DNA from: Diabrotica undecimpunctata
Lineage: Eukaryota; Arthropoda; Insecta; Coleoptera; Chrysomelidae
Length of the DNA: 64,000 nt
NCBI RefSeq assembly: GCF_040954645.1
Contig: NC_092811.1
Span: forward strand, 84,701,063-84,765,062
Direction: 5' to 3'
Positions 1 through 11,392 of this stretch are shown here, piece after piece. The notes beneath the pieces were generated by a model. It saw only the letters and a list, made by a program, of their open reading frames with translations, was not told the origin of the DNA and did no database searches. Each line of letters opens with the position of its first letter. Within the stretch, counting starts at the first letter, position 1. The translations under genes were made by a program, and so were the position numbers.

Positions 1-491
1 TCATCCAATGTGGGTTCACAGGAGACCAATAATTGGAATTGTGACGGTTGACAACACCATTATTGTGAAATCTAGCCTCATCACTCCACAATGTTTTTGA
101 TAAAAAAAGTGGATCATCACTGATTTTTAACATCATTTTTGCAATAAACTCAGGACGTCTTTGGTCATCACCAGGCTGTAATCCTTGAACTAGGTGCACT
201 TTAAAAGGATGGTACTTAAAATATTTGACAATTCTATGCACAGAACTTTTTGGAATGCCACATTTACTGGCGAGGGTTCTAACAGACACCTTGGGATTAC
301 AATTAACATATGCTAGTATATTAATAAGGTTTTGGTTACATTTTACTGTTCTTGAAGGTTTTTTCGCTTGGAATGTTTCGATTTGGAAACCTTTCTTGAT
401 ATAATTGTCGGGAAATTCTCCTATTTTTTAGGCATTCTCCATAAATCAAAATGATATCAACGTACTCGTCAGGCGAAAATAAATAAGGCAT
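1..491 (-). pseudogene. mariner/Tc3-like (DUF4817-type) transposase, N-terminal part, cut by window edge
   Basis: Read on the minus strand, an ATG at 489-491 opens MPYLFSPDEYVDIILIYGEC, the characteristic start of insect DUF4817-type transposases. After a frame change near position 365 the reading continues into a helix-turn-helix region (SVRTLASKCGIPKSSVHRI) and then the catalytic-domain hallmark LWSDEARFHNNGVVNRHNSN...WSPVNPHWM, where the D of SDEA is the first catalytic aspartate. The rest of the DDE/D domain lies beyond the left edge. The spacer between the N-terminal helix and the HTH is shorter than is usual in the family, so this looks like a decayed copy. Family membership is recognised from memory of the motif; the exact subfamily is not certain. 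Confidence 0.72.
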
Positions 492-874
492 ATTGAAATG
501 TTATAGATACACAATTACAACAAATATAATTATTACTGGTCTAATACCAAACGTCAAAAATAATAATTGTTGATTTGACAGATCAAATCATGGCAACCTG
601 AATTAAGGGTAATATCCAAGACGTAAAATAACCGCAAAAGTTTTTCAAATAGTGTATTTTGTTAATTTTTGCACACTTAATTTTGCACACTGGAAGATAA
701 CGTATGCTCCTACAAAGACCAAATTTAAAAAAATTAAAAATAATGTTTAAATAAAAAGAGTGTGTACTTCGTACGCACGTAAGAAGTTATACTACGTAGT
801 TAAAATAGTAAAATTTTCAATGATAATAAAGCATAATATTTCTTTTCTATTCTATTTTTTAAGGCTATCTTGAT
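492..874. other. AT-rich non-coding stretch
   Basis: No reading frame, inverted repeat or RNA gene that I can support. It probably includes the 5' flank of the mariner-like copy to its left. Confidence 0.4.
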
Positions 875-1447
875 TAATTTAACAAAAATAAAGAATAAAC
901 TGATATTTTCTTGATACATTACAAACCCATTTTATTTTTAAGAAATCAATTGAATAGACGATAGAAGACCACATCCAAAACTATAAAGAATGTACAGGGT
1001 GCCATTAAAAAATTTAAGTTAGGGGTTGTAACTAAGAGATGAATATCTAAGGGATGATGTTTTCTTCGCCATATTAAAGTGGAATAGACCAGTTTTTGTC
1101 CCTTTAAAACATCTCTATTTTGTTAATAAATATAGCCTGGATAAATTAGTCTGGGACACTTAATTAACAAAAATAAATTGATTTCTTGATTATTTACAAA
1201 CCGATTTTATTTTTAATAAATCTGTTGAATAGACGATAGAACACCACATCCAAAACTATAAAAAATATACAGGGTGCTATTAAAAAAATTAACGTTAGGG
1301 GTTCTAACTAAGGGATGAATATTTAGGGGATGATTTTTTCTACGCCATATTAAAGTGTATTACAAGTAGAATAGATCACTTTTTGTCCCATTCGAAAATC
1401 TCTATTCGTTTAAGAGATATAGCGTGGGTAATTTAGTCTGCGACACC

Positions 1448-1452
<5 letters not shown>
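875..1452. repeat. two direct copies of a ~0.29-kb interspersed repeat
   Basis: The stretch beginning near 875 recurs beginning near 1162. Shared landmarks in order: a TTAACAAAAATAAA start, ATTGAATAGACGATAGAA / GTTGAATAGACGATAGAA, CCACATCCAAAACTATAAA, ACAGGGTGC, GGGATGA, GCCATATTAAAGTG, TTTTTGTCCC, and a GTCTGNGACAC end. The copies differ by substitutions and small indels, so the duplication is not recent. ACAGGGTG inside and GACACCCTGTATA at the end are mutually inverted, as in many insect interspersed repeats. No coding potential. Confidence 0.75.

Positions 1453-1505
<53 letters not shown>
1449..1505. repeat. (TA)n microsatellite
   Basis: About 28 TA dinucleotides directly following the CACCCTG end of the repeat to its left. 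Confidence 0.95.
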
Positions 1506-1507
<2 letters not shown>

Positions 1508-1865
1508 CTTAACACATTGCTAAATAAAATTTCGTATCAGAGAAATAATTAAAAACAGTAATCATCACAAGCAACTGTGCTGTAGAGACTTACGCAAACC
1601 GTAAGCAAGAAGGAAACTTCGGACTCACTTGCGCTGTAGCACATAGATGAAATCTAGTCAAATGAATACCGCAATAATACGAGCAAATTCATGAATAGTA
1701 AATAATTTTCATTGTCAAAATTAAAATAATTTTATTTATTCATTTATGTTAATACTCAATAAATGCCAGGTGATGTAATGAATTCTAACGTGAACTCCCA
1801 TTCACATTTGTTTTGTCCTATAGTTTCCACATAAACAAATTTTTAAAGTTTGGTTTTTATTTTAG
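1506..1865 (+). other. non-coding, probably the 3' part of an intron
   Basis: AT-rich with no frame. It ends in a pyrimidine-rich tract TTTGGTTTTTATTTTAG, a good 3' splice site for the zinc-finger exon that follows. Confidence 0.45.
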
Positions 1866-3697
1866 GTTTTTACCAGCACAGAATGGAACATGTGAAGAAA
1901 CAGACTGGAAAAGAGCCTTATAAATGTGAAATTTGTTTTAAAAAGTTTACTAGAAAAGATCATTTAAATCGACATGTAAGAACGCATACTGAAGAAAAAT
2001 CTTTTAAGTGTAAAATTTGTTTTAAACAATTTGCTGGAAAAGATAAATTAAATCAACATTTAAAAATGCACACTGAAAAAAAACTGTACAAGTGTAAAAT
2101 TTGTTTTCACCAGTATACTACAGCAGGTAATTTGAAACACCATATGAGAGTGCACACTGGAGAAAAGCCTTACCAGTGTGAAATTTGTTTGAAGTATTTT
2201 AGTGAATTAGGAAGTTTACAAAAGCATTTGAGAGTGCATACTGGAGAAAAACCTTACAAGTGTGAAATTTGTTTTAAGCAATTTAGTGAAACAGGAAGTT
2301 TAAAAAAGCATTTGATAGTGCACACTGACGAAAAACCTTACAAGTGTGAAATTTGTTTTAAGCAGTTTACTACAGCAAGTTATTTGAAAATACATTTGAG
2401 AGTGCACACTGGGGAAAAACCTCACAAGTGTGAAATTTGTTTTAAACAGTTTACTACAGCAATTCATTTGAAAATACATTTGAGAGTGCACACTGGGGAA
2501 GAACCGTACAAGTGTGAAATTTGTTTTAAGCGATTTAGTAGAAAAGGAAGTTTAAAAACGCATTTGATAGTGCACACTGAAGAAAACCCTTACAAGTGTG
2601 AAATTTGCTTTAAGCAGTTAACTACAGCAAGTTCTTTGAAAATACATTTGAGAGTGCACACTGGGGAAAAACCTTACAAGTGTGAAATTTGTTTTAAGCA
2701 TTTTTTTCAATCAAATAATTTGAAAAAACACATGAGATTGCACACTGGAGAAAAACCTTACCAGTGTGAAATTTGCTTTAAGCATTTTAGTAAATCAGGA
2801 AATTTGAAAATACATTTGAGAGAGCATACTGGAGAAAAACCTTACCAGTGTGAAATTTGTTTTAAGCAATTTAATGAAACAGGAACTTTAAAACAGCATT
2901 TGATAGTGCACACTGAAGAAAAACCTTACCAGTGTGAAATTTGTTGTAAGCAATTTTCTCGAAAGGGCTATTTGAAAAGTCATCTGAGAATGCACACTGG
3001 AGAACAAACTTACAAGTGTGAAATTTGTTTTAAGCAGTTTGCTCAAATAGATTATTTAAAAAGACATTTGAGAAGAATGCATACTGGAGAAAAACCTTAC
3101 AAGTGTGAAATTTGTTTTAAGCAATTTAGTCAAAGAGGAAGTTTAAAAAAGCATTTGATAGTGCACACTGAAGAAAAACCATACAAGTGCGAAATTTGTT
3201 TTAAGCAGTTAACTAGAGCAAGTTGTTTGAAAATACATTTGAGATTGCACACTGGGGAAAAGCCTTACAAGTGTGAAATTTGTTTTAAGCAATTTAGTCA
3301 AAGAGGAAGTTTAAAAAAGCATTTGATAGTGCACACTGAAGAAAAACCTTACCAGTGTGAAATTTGTTTTAAGCATTGTAGTGAATTAGGAAGTTTAAAA
3401 AAGCATTTGAGAGTGCATACTGGAGAAAAACCTTACAAGTGTGAAGTTTGTTTTAAGCAGTTTACTACAGCAAGTTGTGTGAAAGTACATTTGAGAGTTC
3501 ACACTGGGGAAAAACCTCACAAGTGTGAAATTTGTTTTAAACAGTTTACTACAGCAAGTCATTTGAAAACACATTTAAGAGTGCACACTGAGGAAAAACC
3601 TTACAAGTGTGAAATTTGTTTTAAGCAATTTAGTCAAAGAGGAAGTTTAAAAAAGCATTTGATAGTGCACACTGAAGAAAAACCTTACCAGTGTTAA
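1866..3697 (+). CDS. polydactyl C2H2 zinc-finger protein, zinc-finger exon (21 complete fingers)
   Basis: An open frame of 84-bp modules encodes 21 complete Cys2-His2 fingers (consensus C-E-I-C-F-K-Q-F-x7-L-K-x-H-L-x-V-H) joined by HTGEKPY, HTEEKPY or HTDEKPY linkers. It is expected to be a nuclear DNA-binding protein. Finger 14 carries an extra residue between its zinc-binding histidines (HLRRMH). Fingers 15, 17 and 21 share the segment [14 protein letters not shown] and fingers 6, 7, 19 and 20 share FTTA, a sign of array homogenisation. The open frame reaches upstream of any ATG only through a TTG codon. The likelier reading is a phase-1 splice acceptor (AG at 1864-1865), with the first internal ATG at 1883. 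A TAA at 3695-3697 replaces the second residue of finger 22, so the array is prematurely ended. The protein is a last exon; its upstream exons are not identified here. Confidence 0.75.
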
Positions 3698-3900
3698 ATT
3701 TGTTTTAAACATTTTAGTAAATCAGGAAATTTGAAAATATATTTGAGAGTGCATACTTGAGAAAAACCTATGGCAATATGAAACATTTGAGATTGCACAC
3801 TGGAGCAAAGCGGAAAACATTTACAAGTGTGAAATTTGTTTAAACAATCTACTAATGCATCAAATTAAAAAAAAACATTAGAAGTGCACGCTGAAAAAGC
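3698..3900 (+). pseudogene. decayed continuation of the zinc-finger array
   Basis: Directly after the TAA the same frame continues as [20 protein letters not shown], ended by another stop, with one zinc-ligand histidine changed to tyrosine. Further finger fragments follow (LRLHTGA near 3790; TSVKFV near 3825, which corresponds to a shifted KCEIC). The array once extended at least two fingers further and has eroded. Confidence 0.7.
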
Positions 3901-4074
3901 TTTATAATAATATGAAAGTTGATTAGTAACATAAATTCGTTATTAAATGTCCATAATGGATATTTCTTTATAGTATTTTGAGTAGACTTGAGGTCAGACT
4001 AATTTTTAGGACAATTTATTCATTGCTTGAGTAGTGAGGGCTGGCGATATGTGGCCTGCAAGAGATACATTGCA

Positions 4075-4797
4075 GGATGGCGCCCCTGTTTTGGGAGAGC
4101 CAAAATAAGCTTTTTTCTGCTAGTGTTAAACAAAGGATTAAAACAAGGAGACGAGTATCGACACTATTCAACCTGACTCTTGAATATGTGATAAGACAGC
4201 TGAATATAGGAAGAGGTAATCCCCTAACAGATAAATCAATACAAATTGCCGCCTATGCCGATGACATTAGCTTTATGTCTCGCAGAACAGAAGAGGCGGC
4301 AGAAATGTATTCACAATTAAAAACGGACAGAAGAGACCGGACGAGAATTAAATATTCAAAAGACAAAAAAACTAATACAGGCAAGAGCTAGGGGAATTAG
4401 AGGACGATATTGAAACTGTAAAAAGTTTCACATATCTGGGAGTTACATTAAACACGGATGGAACAGAAGAACCAAAAATTCAAAAAAGAATAGTAAAGGG
4501 AAACAAAGCTTACTTTTAAAACTTTACCAACTGTTCAAAGATGCACCGATCTCAGAATTCGTTAAACTTCAGAAACTTCGATGGGCTTGTCATGTAGTGA
4601 GAATGGAGACTGAAAGATTGCCAAAAAGAGCCCTAGATAGTACAATCCAGGGCGCAAGACTAAAAGGAAGGCCACGGAAAAGGTGGGAGGATGAAGTGGC
4701 AGCGGACGTGCATAATTTGCTAGACGTGAGAACCTGGAAAAGATCGGCGCTGTACTGGCAAGCCTGTAAGCATAGTTTGAAGGAGGCCAAGGCTTGA
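4075..4797 (+). pseudogene. non-LTR retrotransposon reverse transcriptase, C-terminal fragment
   Basis: A frame-broken reverse transcriptase. KGLKQGDE at 4133-4156 is the conserved block before the palm. After a shift it reads STLFNLTLEYVIRQL and then the catalytic IAAYADDISFMSRR near 4250-4280 (YADD box). A shifted VKSFTYLGVTLNTDG block follows near 4420-4460. The end (4597-4797) reads RALDSTIQGARLKGRPRKRWED...WKRSALYWQACKHS, the C-terminal tail of insect endonuclease/reverse-transcriptase elements. Several frameshifts and stops make it inactive; the 5' part with the endonuclease is absent. A short (GA)n run follows at about 4818-4832. Confidence 0.82.
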
Positions 4798-4859
4798 TTT
4801 GGGCTGTAGCGCCACTAGAGAGAGAGAGAGAGTTACACAGAAGAGTAACAAAAAAAATT

Positions 4860-5730
4860 TTTAAATGTGGTTTCAATTCCAGTCACAATCCGCTAACTTT
4901 TGTTTGGTATTTTTGCATCCCCAAATTCAAAAATACGTATTTCAACCGGAAAATGGGGAGATTGTCTTCAGAACGAGTTTAACATATTCCCAATCTTTAA
5001 ATTCCGTTTTCTGTTTTTATTGTAAGATTTTTGTAACTGCAGAATCTAGTAGTTTTAGCTAAGGATTTAAGATTGGGGAACTTATCGAAAGCCTTATAAC
5101 GACACGAAACAAGCAGAAATCACACGAAAACCTTTCTAAAATGCAAAGAATTAGAAAAAAAATAAAAAAATAAAACTACTATTGATTGTAAAGAACAATT
5201 TATGTAGCCCATATGTAGAGGAAACATAGAATAAATGTTTTAACAAGATCAATAGAATTAATAAAGTTTTTGAGAGGTTACAGGTTGAGGAAATTACAAG
5301 ATAGAAATAACGGCAATTTTTTAGTACTAGTCGAATTGTTTGGACAATTGGACCCGATTATGACGACACATATTGACAGATTAATTAATAAAAACACAGA
5401 ACCAACAACTTACGTAAACTGTACACCATATGACAGTAAAACACAACAAATGACAATAATAATACGCTTGGTTTCTTACACAAATGATATTGTGGAGATC
5501 AACGAAAATTTCTTAGGAGTTATTAAAATTGATGATTCAACGGACTGCGGATTATATGAAAAAAAAAAATCATCAATATTAGAGACATGAAGTATTTCCA
5601 TTGGTGATATGCGTGGTCAAGGATACGACAACAAAGCGAAGATGAAGGGGAAAAACAGGCTGCAAAATTTAATTATAACAAAAAATCCTCTGGCTTTTTT
5701 GTCCCATGTGCTGCGCGAACATTACTGTAA
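4860..5730 (+). pseudogene. hAT-like transposase of the ZMYM1/DUF4371 type, heavily broken
   Basis: Pieces in three frames follow the order of ZMYM1-like hAT transposases. First comes a TTF-type zinc-finger region (FVWYFCIPKFKNTYFN and LNSVFCFYCKIF at 4900-5030). Next are RHETSRNH near 5100 and a core beginning LRKLQDRNNGNFLVLVELFG at 5284. DSKTQQMTIIIR and a diverged segment carrying DSTD follow. The end is MRGQGYDNKAKMKGKNRLQ near 5608-5665, the family's second catalytic block, and a diverged FLSHVLREHYC. No terminal inverted repeat or TSD was found, so the edges are approximate. Confidence 0.7.
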
Positions 5731-6795
5731 AATAAATCCAAAGTAAAAATAAATGCCGATACAATGTGTTCTTGCAACTCTTAGAAACTTTAAGTAATAA
5801 CTTTAATAATGACACGATATAACTAATTTTAAAATTTATGATTTGCAAACAAATCTTTTAAATTTTGCAACAGCATTAAGTATTTTATAAACGACTACAG
5901 TAAGCGTAATTAGTGGCCAACGTTTATTTTCAAAATTAAATTTAATTAAAACATATTTAAGTGTGTTTAAGACGATACTTGATAGTTTAAAATTAATTTC
6001 AATTGAAAATGGTATACCTATGTATTAAAATTAGATATTAATAATCTTATTGATAATTTTGTAAAAATTAAAATAAGGAAAATAAATATTTTTAAACTAT
6101 TTACATCGTGTTTTACTAAATTGTGTACGATTGCCAAAAGATTAAAGAAATGTAATTAAATTTAAAAAAACCGAAGGGCCCTTATGCTAGCTTTGCAGGC
6201 GGGCACTTTATACCCTAGCACGGCAGTTTCTTGCCATAACATTAATCTTTATGTTTTCGAATCATTCCATTTTGAAGGACTTGATCTGATGGACATACTT
6301 TATAGATTCTTAATTTGTCTTTTTAATCAATTTTTAGCTTCTTAAACAGAAGCTTGTTAAAGTATCACTTCAATCTGTCTAGGTTTTCAACTGTTTATTT
6401 ATTTATGTTTACATTTTTATCGAAAAATTAATTATATAGTGAATATTAACTATATATTAAAAATAAAAGACTATCCGCCAAAATTAAATATTTGATCTTT
6501 TCTTATACTTTGTAGACGGTTTTTACTAACTTCTTGGCCTTTGGTTTACAAGGACCTTATTTCTATTTTAATGAGAATTTTGGTACAGTCCACAAGTTCA
6601 GTCTAAAAAGGTGACTCATATAAATTTCACGGTCATTCTGGTACCTCCGTGTGCACGATAATCTTTACGGCACAATATTGCTGTTTTCATTTTCTTATGC
6701 TGATACATATTAAATAAGTCGAGGTACGCATTGAAAGACAAGTAGGCTAAGTATGACACGTGTGTATATAATACATAGACATACACTTATAATGC
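5731..6795. other. non-coding AT-rich stretch
   Basis: No supported frame, inverted repeat or RNA gene. A slightly GC-richer patch at about 6170-6230 is not recognised. Confidence 0.4.
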
Positions 6796-6799
6796 ATAT

Positions 6800-9700
6800 C
6801 GTCGGTATACTGCGAAAACCAGGTAAATGTCGGAATACCGAAATCGAGAAAAAACGTTTTTAAAGTTTAGTATTTTATTGTGAATTAAGCAGTCAGCTTG
6901 TTTTTGATATTAGGTATTCTAGTGAAAGATGCATATATCTGAAATGATATTCTATCATTAGTTTGAAAAAGTTGAGACACCTATCTGACTAATCCTAAAT
7001 TTAAGTTGTAAATGCTATCACTTACCTGGTTTTACCTGTAAATCTAAATAAATCAATTACTCTTCAAATAACATATATAACACAAATATAATGAACCAAG
7101 TATAATATTTTTCAGTTTTGTGATCGAGATATAAGGCTTTTACTAGGTAATAGCAATGTTTTTAAGGTATTAGTTGATATTTATGACATTTAACTGGTTT
7201 TCCCTGAAAATTTTATTAACAGCTGTGTGTAGTTATAGTTATTATTTATATGAATTATAGGCAGTTTTATAGAAAAAAAAAACAAATTTATTTCGAATAT
7301 AATAATAACAATATTATTATTATGAGGCTTCCTCGTCCGATTCGTCACTAAAAGCAGGCTCTGGCAAGATGTCTGTTACATCATTTCCCGTTTTCAAATT
7401 ACGATACCACCCGTGATATTCCTCCGGTATCACATAGCTGTACCAAATCTCTCTTTTTTGTTATACTAATTGGCAAATGTGCATCATAAAGTCGCTTAAG
7501 TTATTCAAGATTGCTTGTATTAGTTGATAACTTGGCGTGCTTTTTTCTTGTCGACTGCCGTGCAGTATCAGTAAGGAAATAATTGAAGCTTGTTGACATG
7601 TCATAATTAAAATAGATTCTCTTTGTCTCTCCTTTCATGAATCTCATTCTTTTCGTCTTCAACCACATTATTTTTTCGCCGTTTTGGTCTTTTGTCCGGT
7701 TTTTAATTAAAGTGTGTGACAAATTTTTTAAATCATAAAAGTCATAGTATTTAAATTCTTTACATTTGTATGGTTCTATACACACTTTTTATCATCAACC
7801 TTGATATTTTTAGTTCCTCTTGCATTTTGAAAAACAGACAAGTAATCTGGCATCCCATAGATAGATCTGTGTTTTTTAGCGGTTTCGATACTACTATGCA
7901 TAGAGTCAACTTCCATATAGGAATACCCAGACTCTAAAAATTTGTGTTCAATAATATTTAAATGGTCTATGTTTTGAACAGCCCATAATAGCAAGGCTGC
8001 AATATGCTAATTACGATTCTCTCCTCCGCAGATATCAGAAAATAAACTTATTTCACCTACATATTCTGGAACACATTTTGATAAGTAGTGGAGTATAATG
8101 TTTCCTATTTCAGAACTTCCTCGTCTACCGTTAATTTCTGACCAGGCAAAACAGTAAGCTGCATTTGGTAATGCGGCTTCATATACACACAAATTGTAGA
8201 CATATAATTTTCGAGAATAATATAGTCAAGTCAATCCACTTGGAATCTGTAGTACGGCCTGTAGATCGAAAGTAATTGAAACAAAATCACGTTGTTCATT
8301 AGATCTTTTCTTATCATTTTGTTTTTTAAGATTACGTACTTCTTTTCTTTTCCGATATTTTCTATAACTGTCTTCTAAATCCGATTTGTCAGTTGGATTA
8401 GCCCTATCATATTTATTACAAACTAAATATTGATCTTTTTTAGCAACAAAAAAGCTTAAAAAAATTTATTAGACACCGATGATGGAATAATGGATTCCGA
8501 AAACGTTTTGTCTAACACAGCCCGTTTGGGTTTTTAAAAATATATACCTTTTACAAAGGATTTTAATAAATTTTTTTAATATATGGTATACAGCCAAATA
8601 CAGGAACGTAGATTCCTTGTGTATTTTAAAAAAGCTTAAATTATAGTCGTTAGAAAATATTCAGTTATTTATAAAAAGTTGGTACATTTTTCTTATACTT
8701 AAATTTTTGTCCAAATATCTATGCTTTGAATTTTTTTTAATATAATGTGGGCCCATGGTTGGAAAAGACTCAATATGAGCCTTCACGATTTTTCGGGTTT
8801 CACTGCTTGTTTTATTTGGCGGTGTATGCTTGTCTCTTTTATTCGTATCTGCATAACAGCCTAGAATATCAACATCTTGTATTAACAACGCTGATATACA
8901 AAGTATCTTACAAAAAAATTTCTCACATACCTGTATGTCTTGATCATTCAAAGAAAAGTAACACTTTTTGGAAAATGCACGTGGTTTTTTTAAACTTTAA
9001 CGAACTGCAACGACTCTCTTTGGTGGCTCCGTTTTAATACGTGCAATAAGAAAATGTTTCTGGCCTATATGTTCTAACTTTCAATAATCACGACATAGTC
9101 TTTGTCTGTAATCTTCGCTGAAATAACTGGCACATATGTAAAAGCAAACAATTAACTGGTTTTGTCAATTTTGCTGGTCTATGTTCTTTTTTTTATCTCA
9201 TAAGACAAGCCCTCAGCACGCCTCCTTTTTGCGACATTTATTACCCAATCTTTGGGGTTAGCTTTTCTCCAACGTTTTAGTGAACGTAGGTCTTTTCATA
9301 CTTTGTCAAGAAGTAGATTTAATATCCAACTAGCTATTTCAGTTGACACTAAATGGTTCGTGGGTGCACCTATTTCAGTATCTTTTTCTCATCATTTAGG
9401 CTATCAAAGACAGCTGTGTGTAAGTCATATAGACTTCCTAGAGAGAGCGATCCCTCTTCACTTGGCTGATATGTGGGGTCCACATCTGAAAAGTCACTAT
9501 CAAAAATGGATTCCATTATTGAGACTATATTGTTCTCAGAATCATCAAGAATTGAACTGCTGTCTTCAGTTATTCTATCTGTGTTTGTGTTATAAGATCA
9601 TTTATGGGTTTAGCTTAATAACCATTTCTAAATTTTAACTCAACCCGTTTTCAGGTAGAATGAAGTAAGTGTACTTAAAGGTTTTGACTAGTCGATATGA

Positions 9701-10042
9701 AAGAGAAATTTTAATAAATCATACACGTAAAATGTATTAAAGACTTTTATCACCTTTTTACTGAACTTAATATGGTATGCAGTAGTAGAAATATATTGTT
9801 GTCCGGCATAATAATATATGTGGGGTTACTTTGTTTTACATGCAACAGAACTTTAATTTTATGGAAGTAAGTAGCGATATATTGTTTTATTTGAAAATGA
9901 AAAGTTGATTAGGTGTAACTTATTTGTTTATTACACAAATTATCTGCTGAATGGTAAGTCGTATCAAAAGCTGAGAATTTTGGTATACTTAACTCAATAT
10001 TTTAAAATTTGTCATTTACCTGGTTTTCGCAGTATACCGACG
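6800..10042. mobile_element. complete DNA transposon with 30-bp TIRs and a decayed DDE transposase
   Basis: The left end CGTCGGTATACTGCGAAAAC (continuing CAGGTAAATG, to 6829) is the exact reverse complement of 10013-10042. ATAT borders both ends (6796-6799 and 10043-10046), giving a 4-bp candidate TSD whose length is ambiguous because ATAT is self-complementary. The ACCTGGTTTT core of the TIR is echoed at 7025-7034, with a weaker relative near 7198, so subterminal repeats may exist. The only coding content is the minus-strand transposase remnant at 7320-9605. Total length is 3,243 bp. Confidence 0.82.
7320..9605 (-). pseudogene. DDE-type transposase (DUF7869-like family), broken
   Basis: Minus-strand fragments fall in the expected order. 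An acidic N-terminus comes first (MESIFDSDFSDVDPTYQPSE, near 9515-9455). It is followed by a basic block RSLKRWRKANPKDWVINVAK (near 9290-9235), then DIQVCEKFFCKILCIS and KAHIESFPTMGPHYIKKNSK (8951-8700). The core holds VTITFDLQAVLQIPSG-type sequence near 8265, YCFAWSEINGRRGSSEIGN and FSDICGGENRN (8160-8007), then HKFLESGYSYMEVDSMHSSI (7960-7880). The C-terminus is EEYHGWYRNLKTGNDVTD and DESDEEAS with a stop at 7320-7322. The aspartates of FDLQ and FSD and the glutamate of MEVDS are the likely DDE residues (inference). Stops and frameshifts lie between every block. I recognise the family from insect genomes; the DUF7869 label should be checked. Confidence 0.72.
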
Positions 10043-10149
10043 ATATTTATATCACTTACTACTCTTTTGCTGTCTTAAAAATTTTATTATGCTTTAATTT
10101 CAATATTTTAATTCTTTGTTTTTACATGAATTCTCCCTTATTCTCATAG

Positions 10150-10638
10150 GTTCTTCTGGTTATCTCCAAGACGAAAACAAAATGGAAATTATGGAAGCAC
10201 TAATTGAACATTCATCTCACGAAAGAAATTACATGAGTCCCGCACACTGAAGGCAAAACATTCAATCAAAATAAGAAAGTTGTTACTGAACAAAGACCAT
10301 ACAAGTGCGAAATTTGTTTTAAGCAGTTAAGTGAAGCAAGTAATTTAAAACGACATTGGAAAGTGCACACTAGGAAAAAACCTTATGAGTGTGAGATTTG
10401 TTTTAGGCAATTTATTCAAGCAAGTAATTTAAAAACACATTTGAGGTTACACACTGGAGAAAACCCTTATAAGTGTGAGATTTGTTTTAAACAAATTAGT
10501 ACTGCGAGTAATTTGAATACACATTTAAGAGTGCACACGGGAGAAAAAGCCAACAATTGTGAAATTTGTTTTAAGCGGTTTTCTTATAATATAACTGAAA
10601 GGGCATTTGAAAGTATCAGAAAAGATTTGAAAGTGTGA
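10150..10638 (+). pseudogene. second C2H2 zinc-finger exon, frameshifted and degenerate
   Basis: A splice acceptor (TTATTCTCATAG, AG at 10148-10149) opens a phase-1 exon reading SSGYLQDENKMEIMEALIEH and ending in a TGA near 10248. One frame over, the reading resumes as HTEGKTF and gives finger 1 [20 protein letters not shown], finger 2 [20 protein letters not shown], finger 3 [20 protein letters not shown] and a fourth, destroyed finger [18 protein letters not shown]. The stop is at 10636-10638 and an AATAAA lies just after. The acceptor phase matches the zinc-finger exon at 1866, so both belong to the same gene family. The frameshift and the broken last finger argue for a pseudogene. Confidence 0.72.
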
Positions 10639-11334
10639 AATTTAATAAAAAAGGGTTAAATTTTTATGTTAATTGGTATATTTTATTATGCAAGCATTCA
10701 ATTATATTTTCTTGGGAAATACTGTTCCTACAAATGTGTGATGTTTTCTTGAGGGGTTCTGGAGTCTTAGTCTTCTGAGCCCCCTTTGGAGCGGCAGATA
10801 TTTTCTTTAGGAGTGGTCTCCATATCGAAGGCAACCGAGTGCCATCATATCTTTTATTGAGACATTACTCGGATAATTCTTGGTTTATAAAAACGGTAGA
10901 AGACTGTGGTTCTATAGTCTTCAAAATAAATTTTGTGATCAGTATGAAGATGATGTTGACCTAACGCTGAAATTAAATCGGAATTGCGTATAAAACTGGA
11001 ATATTTATAAACTCTATTTTAAATTCTACAATTGTTTTAGCCTATGGAAATTCAGGGGCAGTCTGCACAAGGAATTTCATGAACCCTGTGTTGTTCATTT
11101 GGAATGTTTGTGACTGATCGGACAAGAAATGAAAGTGGTTACAATTATCTTTATTTCTCGTGATTTGAAGATTTTATCAATAACACCTTTTGAGGTAAGG
11201 AAGAAAAGCTTTTGTATGATAAAGGTGTGCCTTTGGATGTCTGTGATCTAAATGTGATTTTTGTGGTAATCATTTTGGATGAGGGCTTGTTTTAAAGAAG
11301 AGAGCTTACCTGATCTACCTTGATGATCGCAGAG
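10639..11334. other. non-coding stretch downstream of the zinc-finger pseudogene
   Basis: No frame or structure that I can support. A possible polyadenylation signal AATAAA sits at about 10644. Confidence 0.35.
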
Positions 11335-11392
11335 GCTTATTGATATGGACATTGATTATAAACCACCCACAGATACCTCACTCTAAGATAAA
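11335..11392 (+). mobile_element. short Penelope-end-like fragment
   Basis: ATTGATTATAAACCACCCAC with flanking TGATATGGAC and GATACCTCAC matches, in inverse orientation, the sequence just beyond the Penelope fragment at 17190-17250 (and its copy at 27330-27390). It is most simply a remnant of that element's 3' untranslated end. Confidence 0.45.

Noticed and set aside
1850..1882. N-terminal extension of the zinc-finger frame upstream of the first ATG
   Set aside because: It begins at a TTG and covers the polypyrimidine tract and AG of a splice acceptor, so it is intron sequence.
2300..2491. Minus-strand reading frame within the zinc-finger array
   Set aside because: It is the mirror of the repetitive 84-bp modules and has no independent support.
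9252..9638. Plus-strand 128-codon frame
   Set aside because: The opposite strand carries the acidic N-terminus and basic block of the transposase in the expected order; the plus frame is its shadow.
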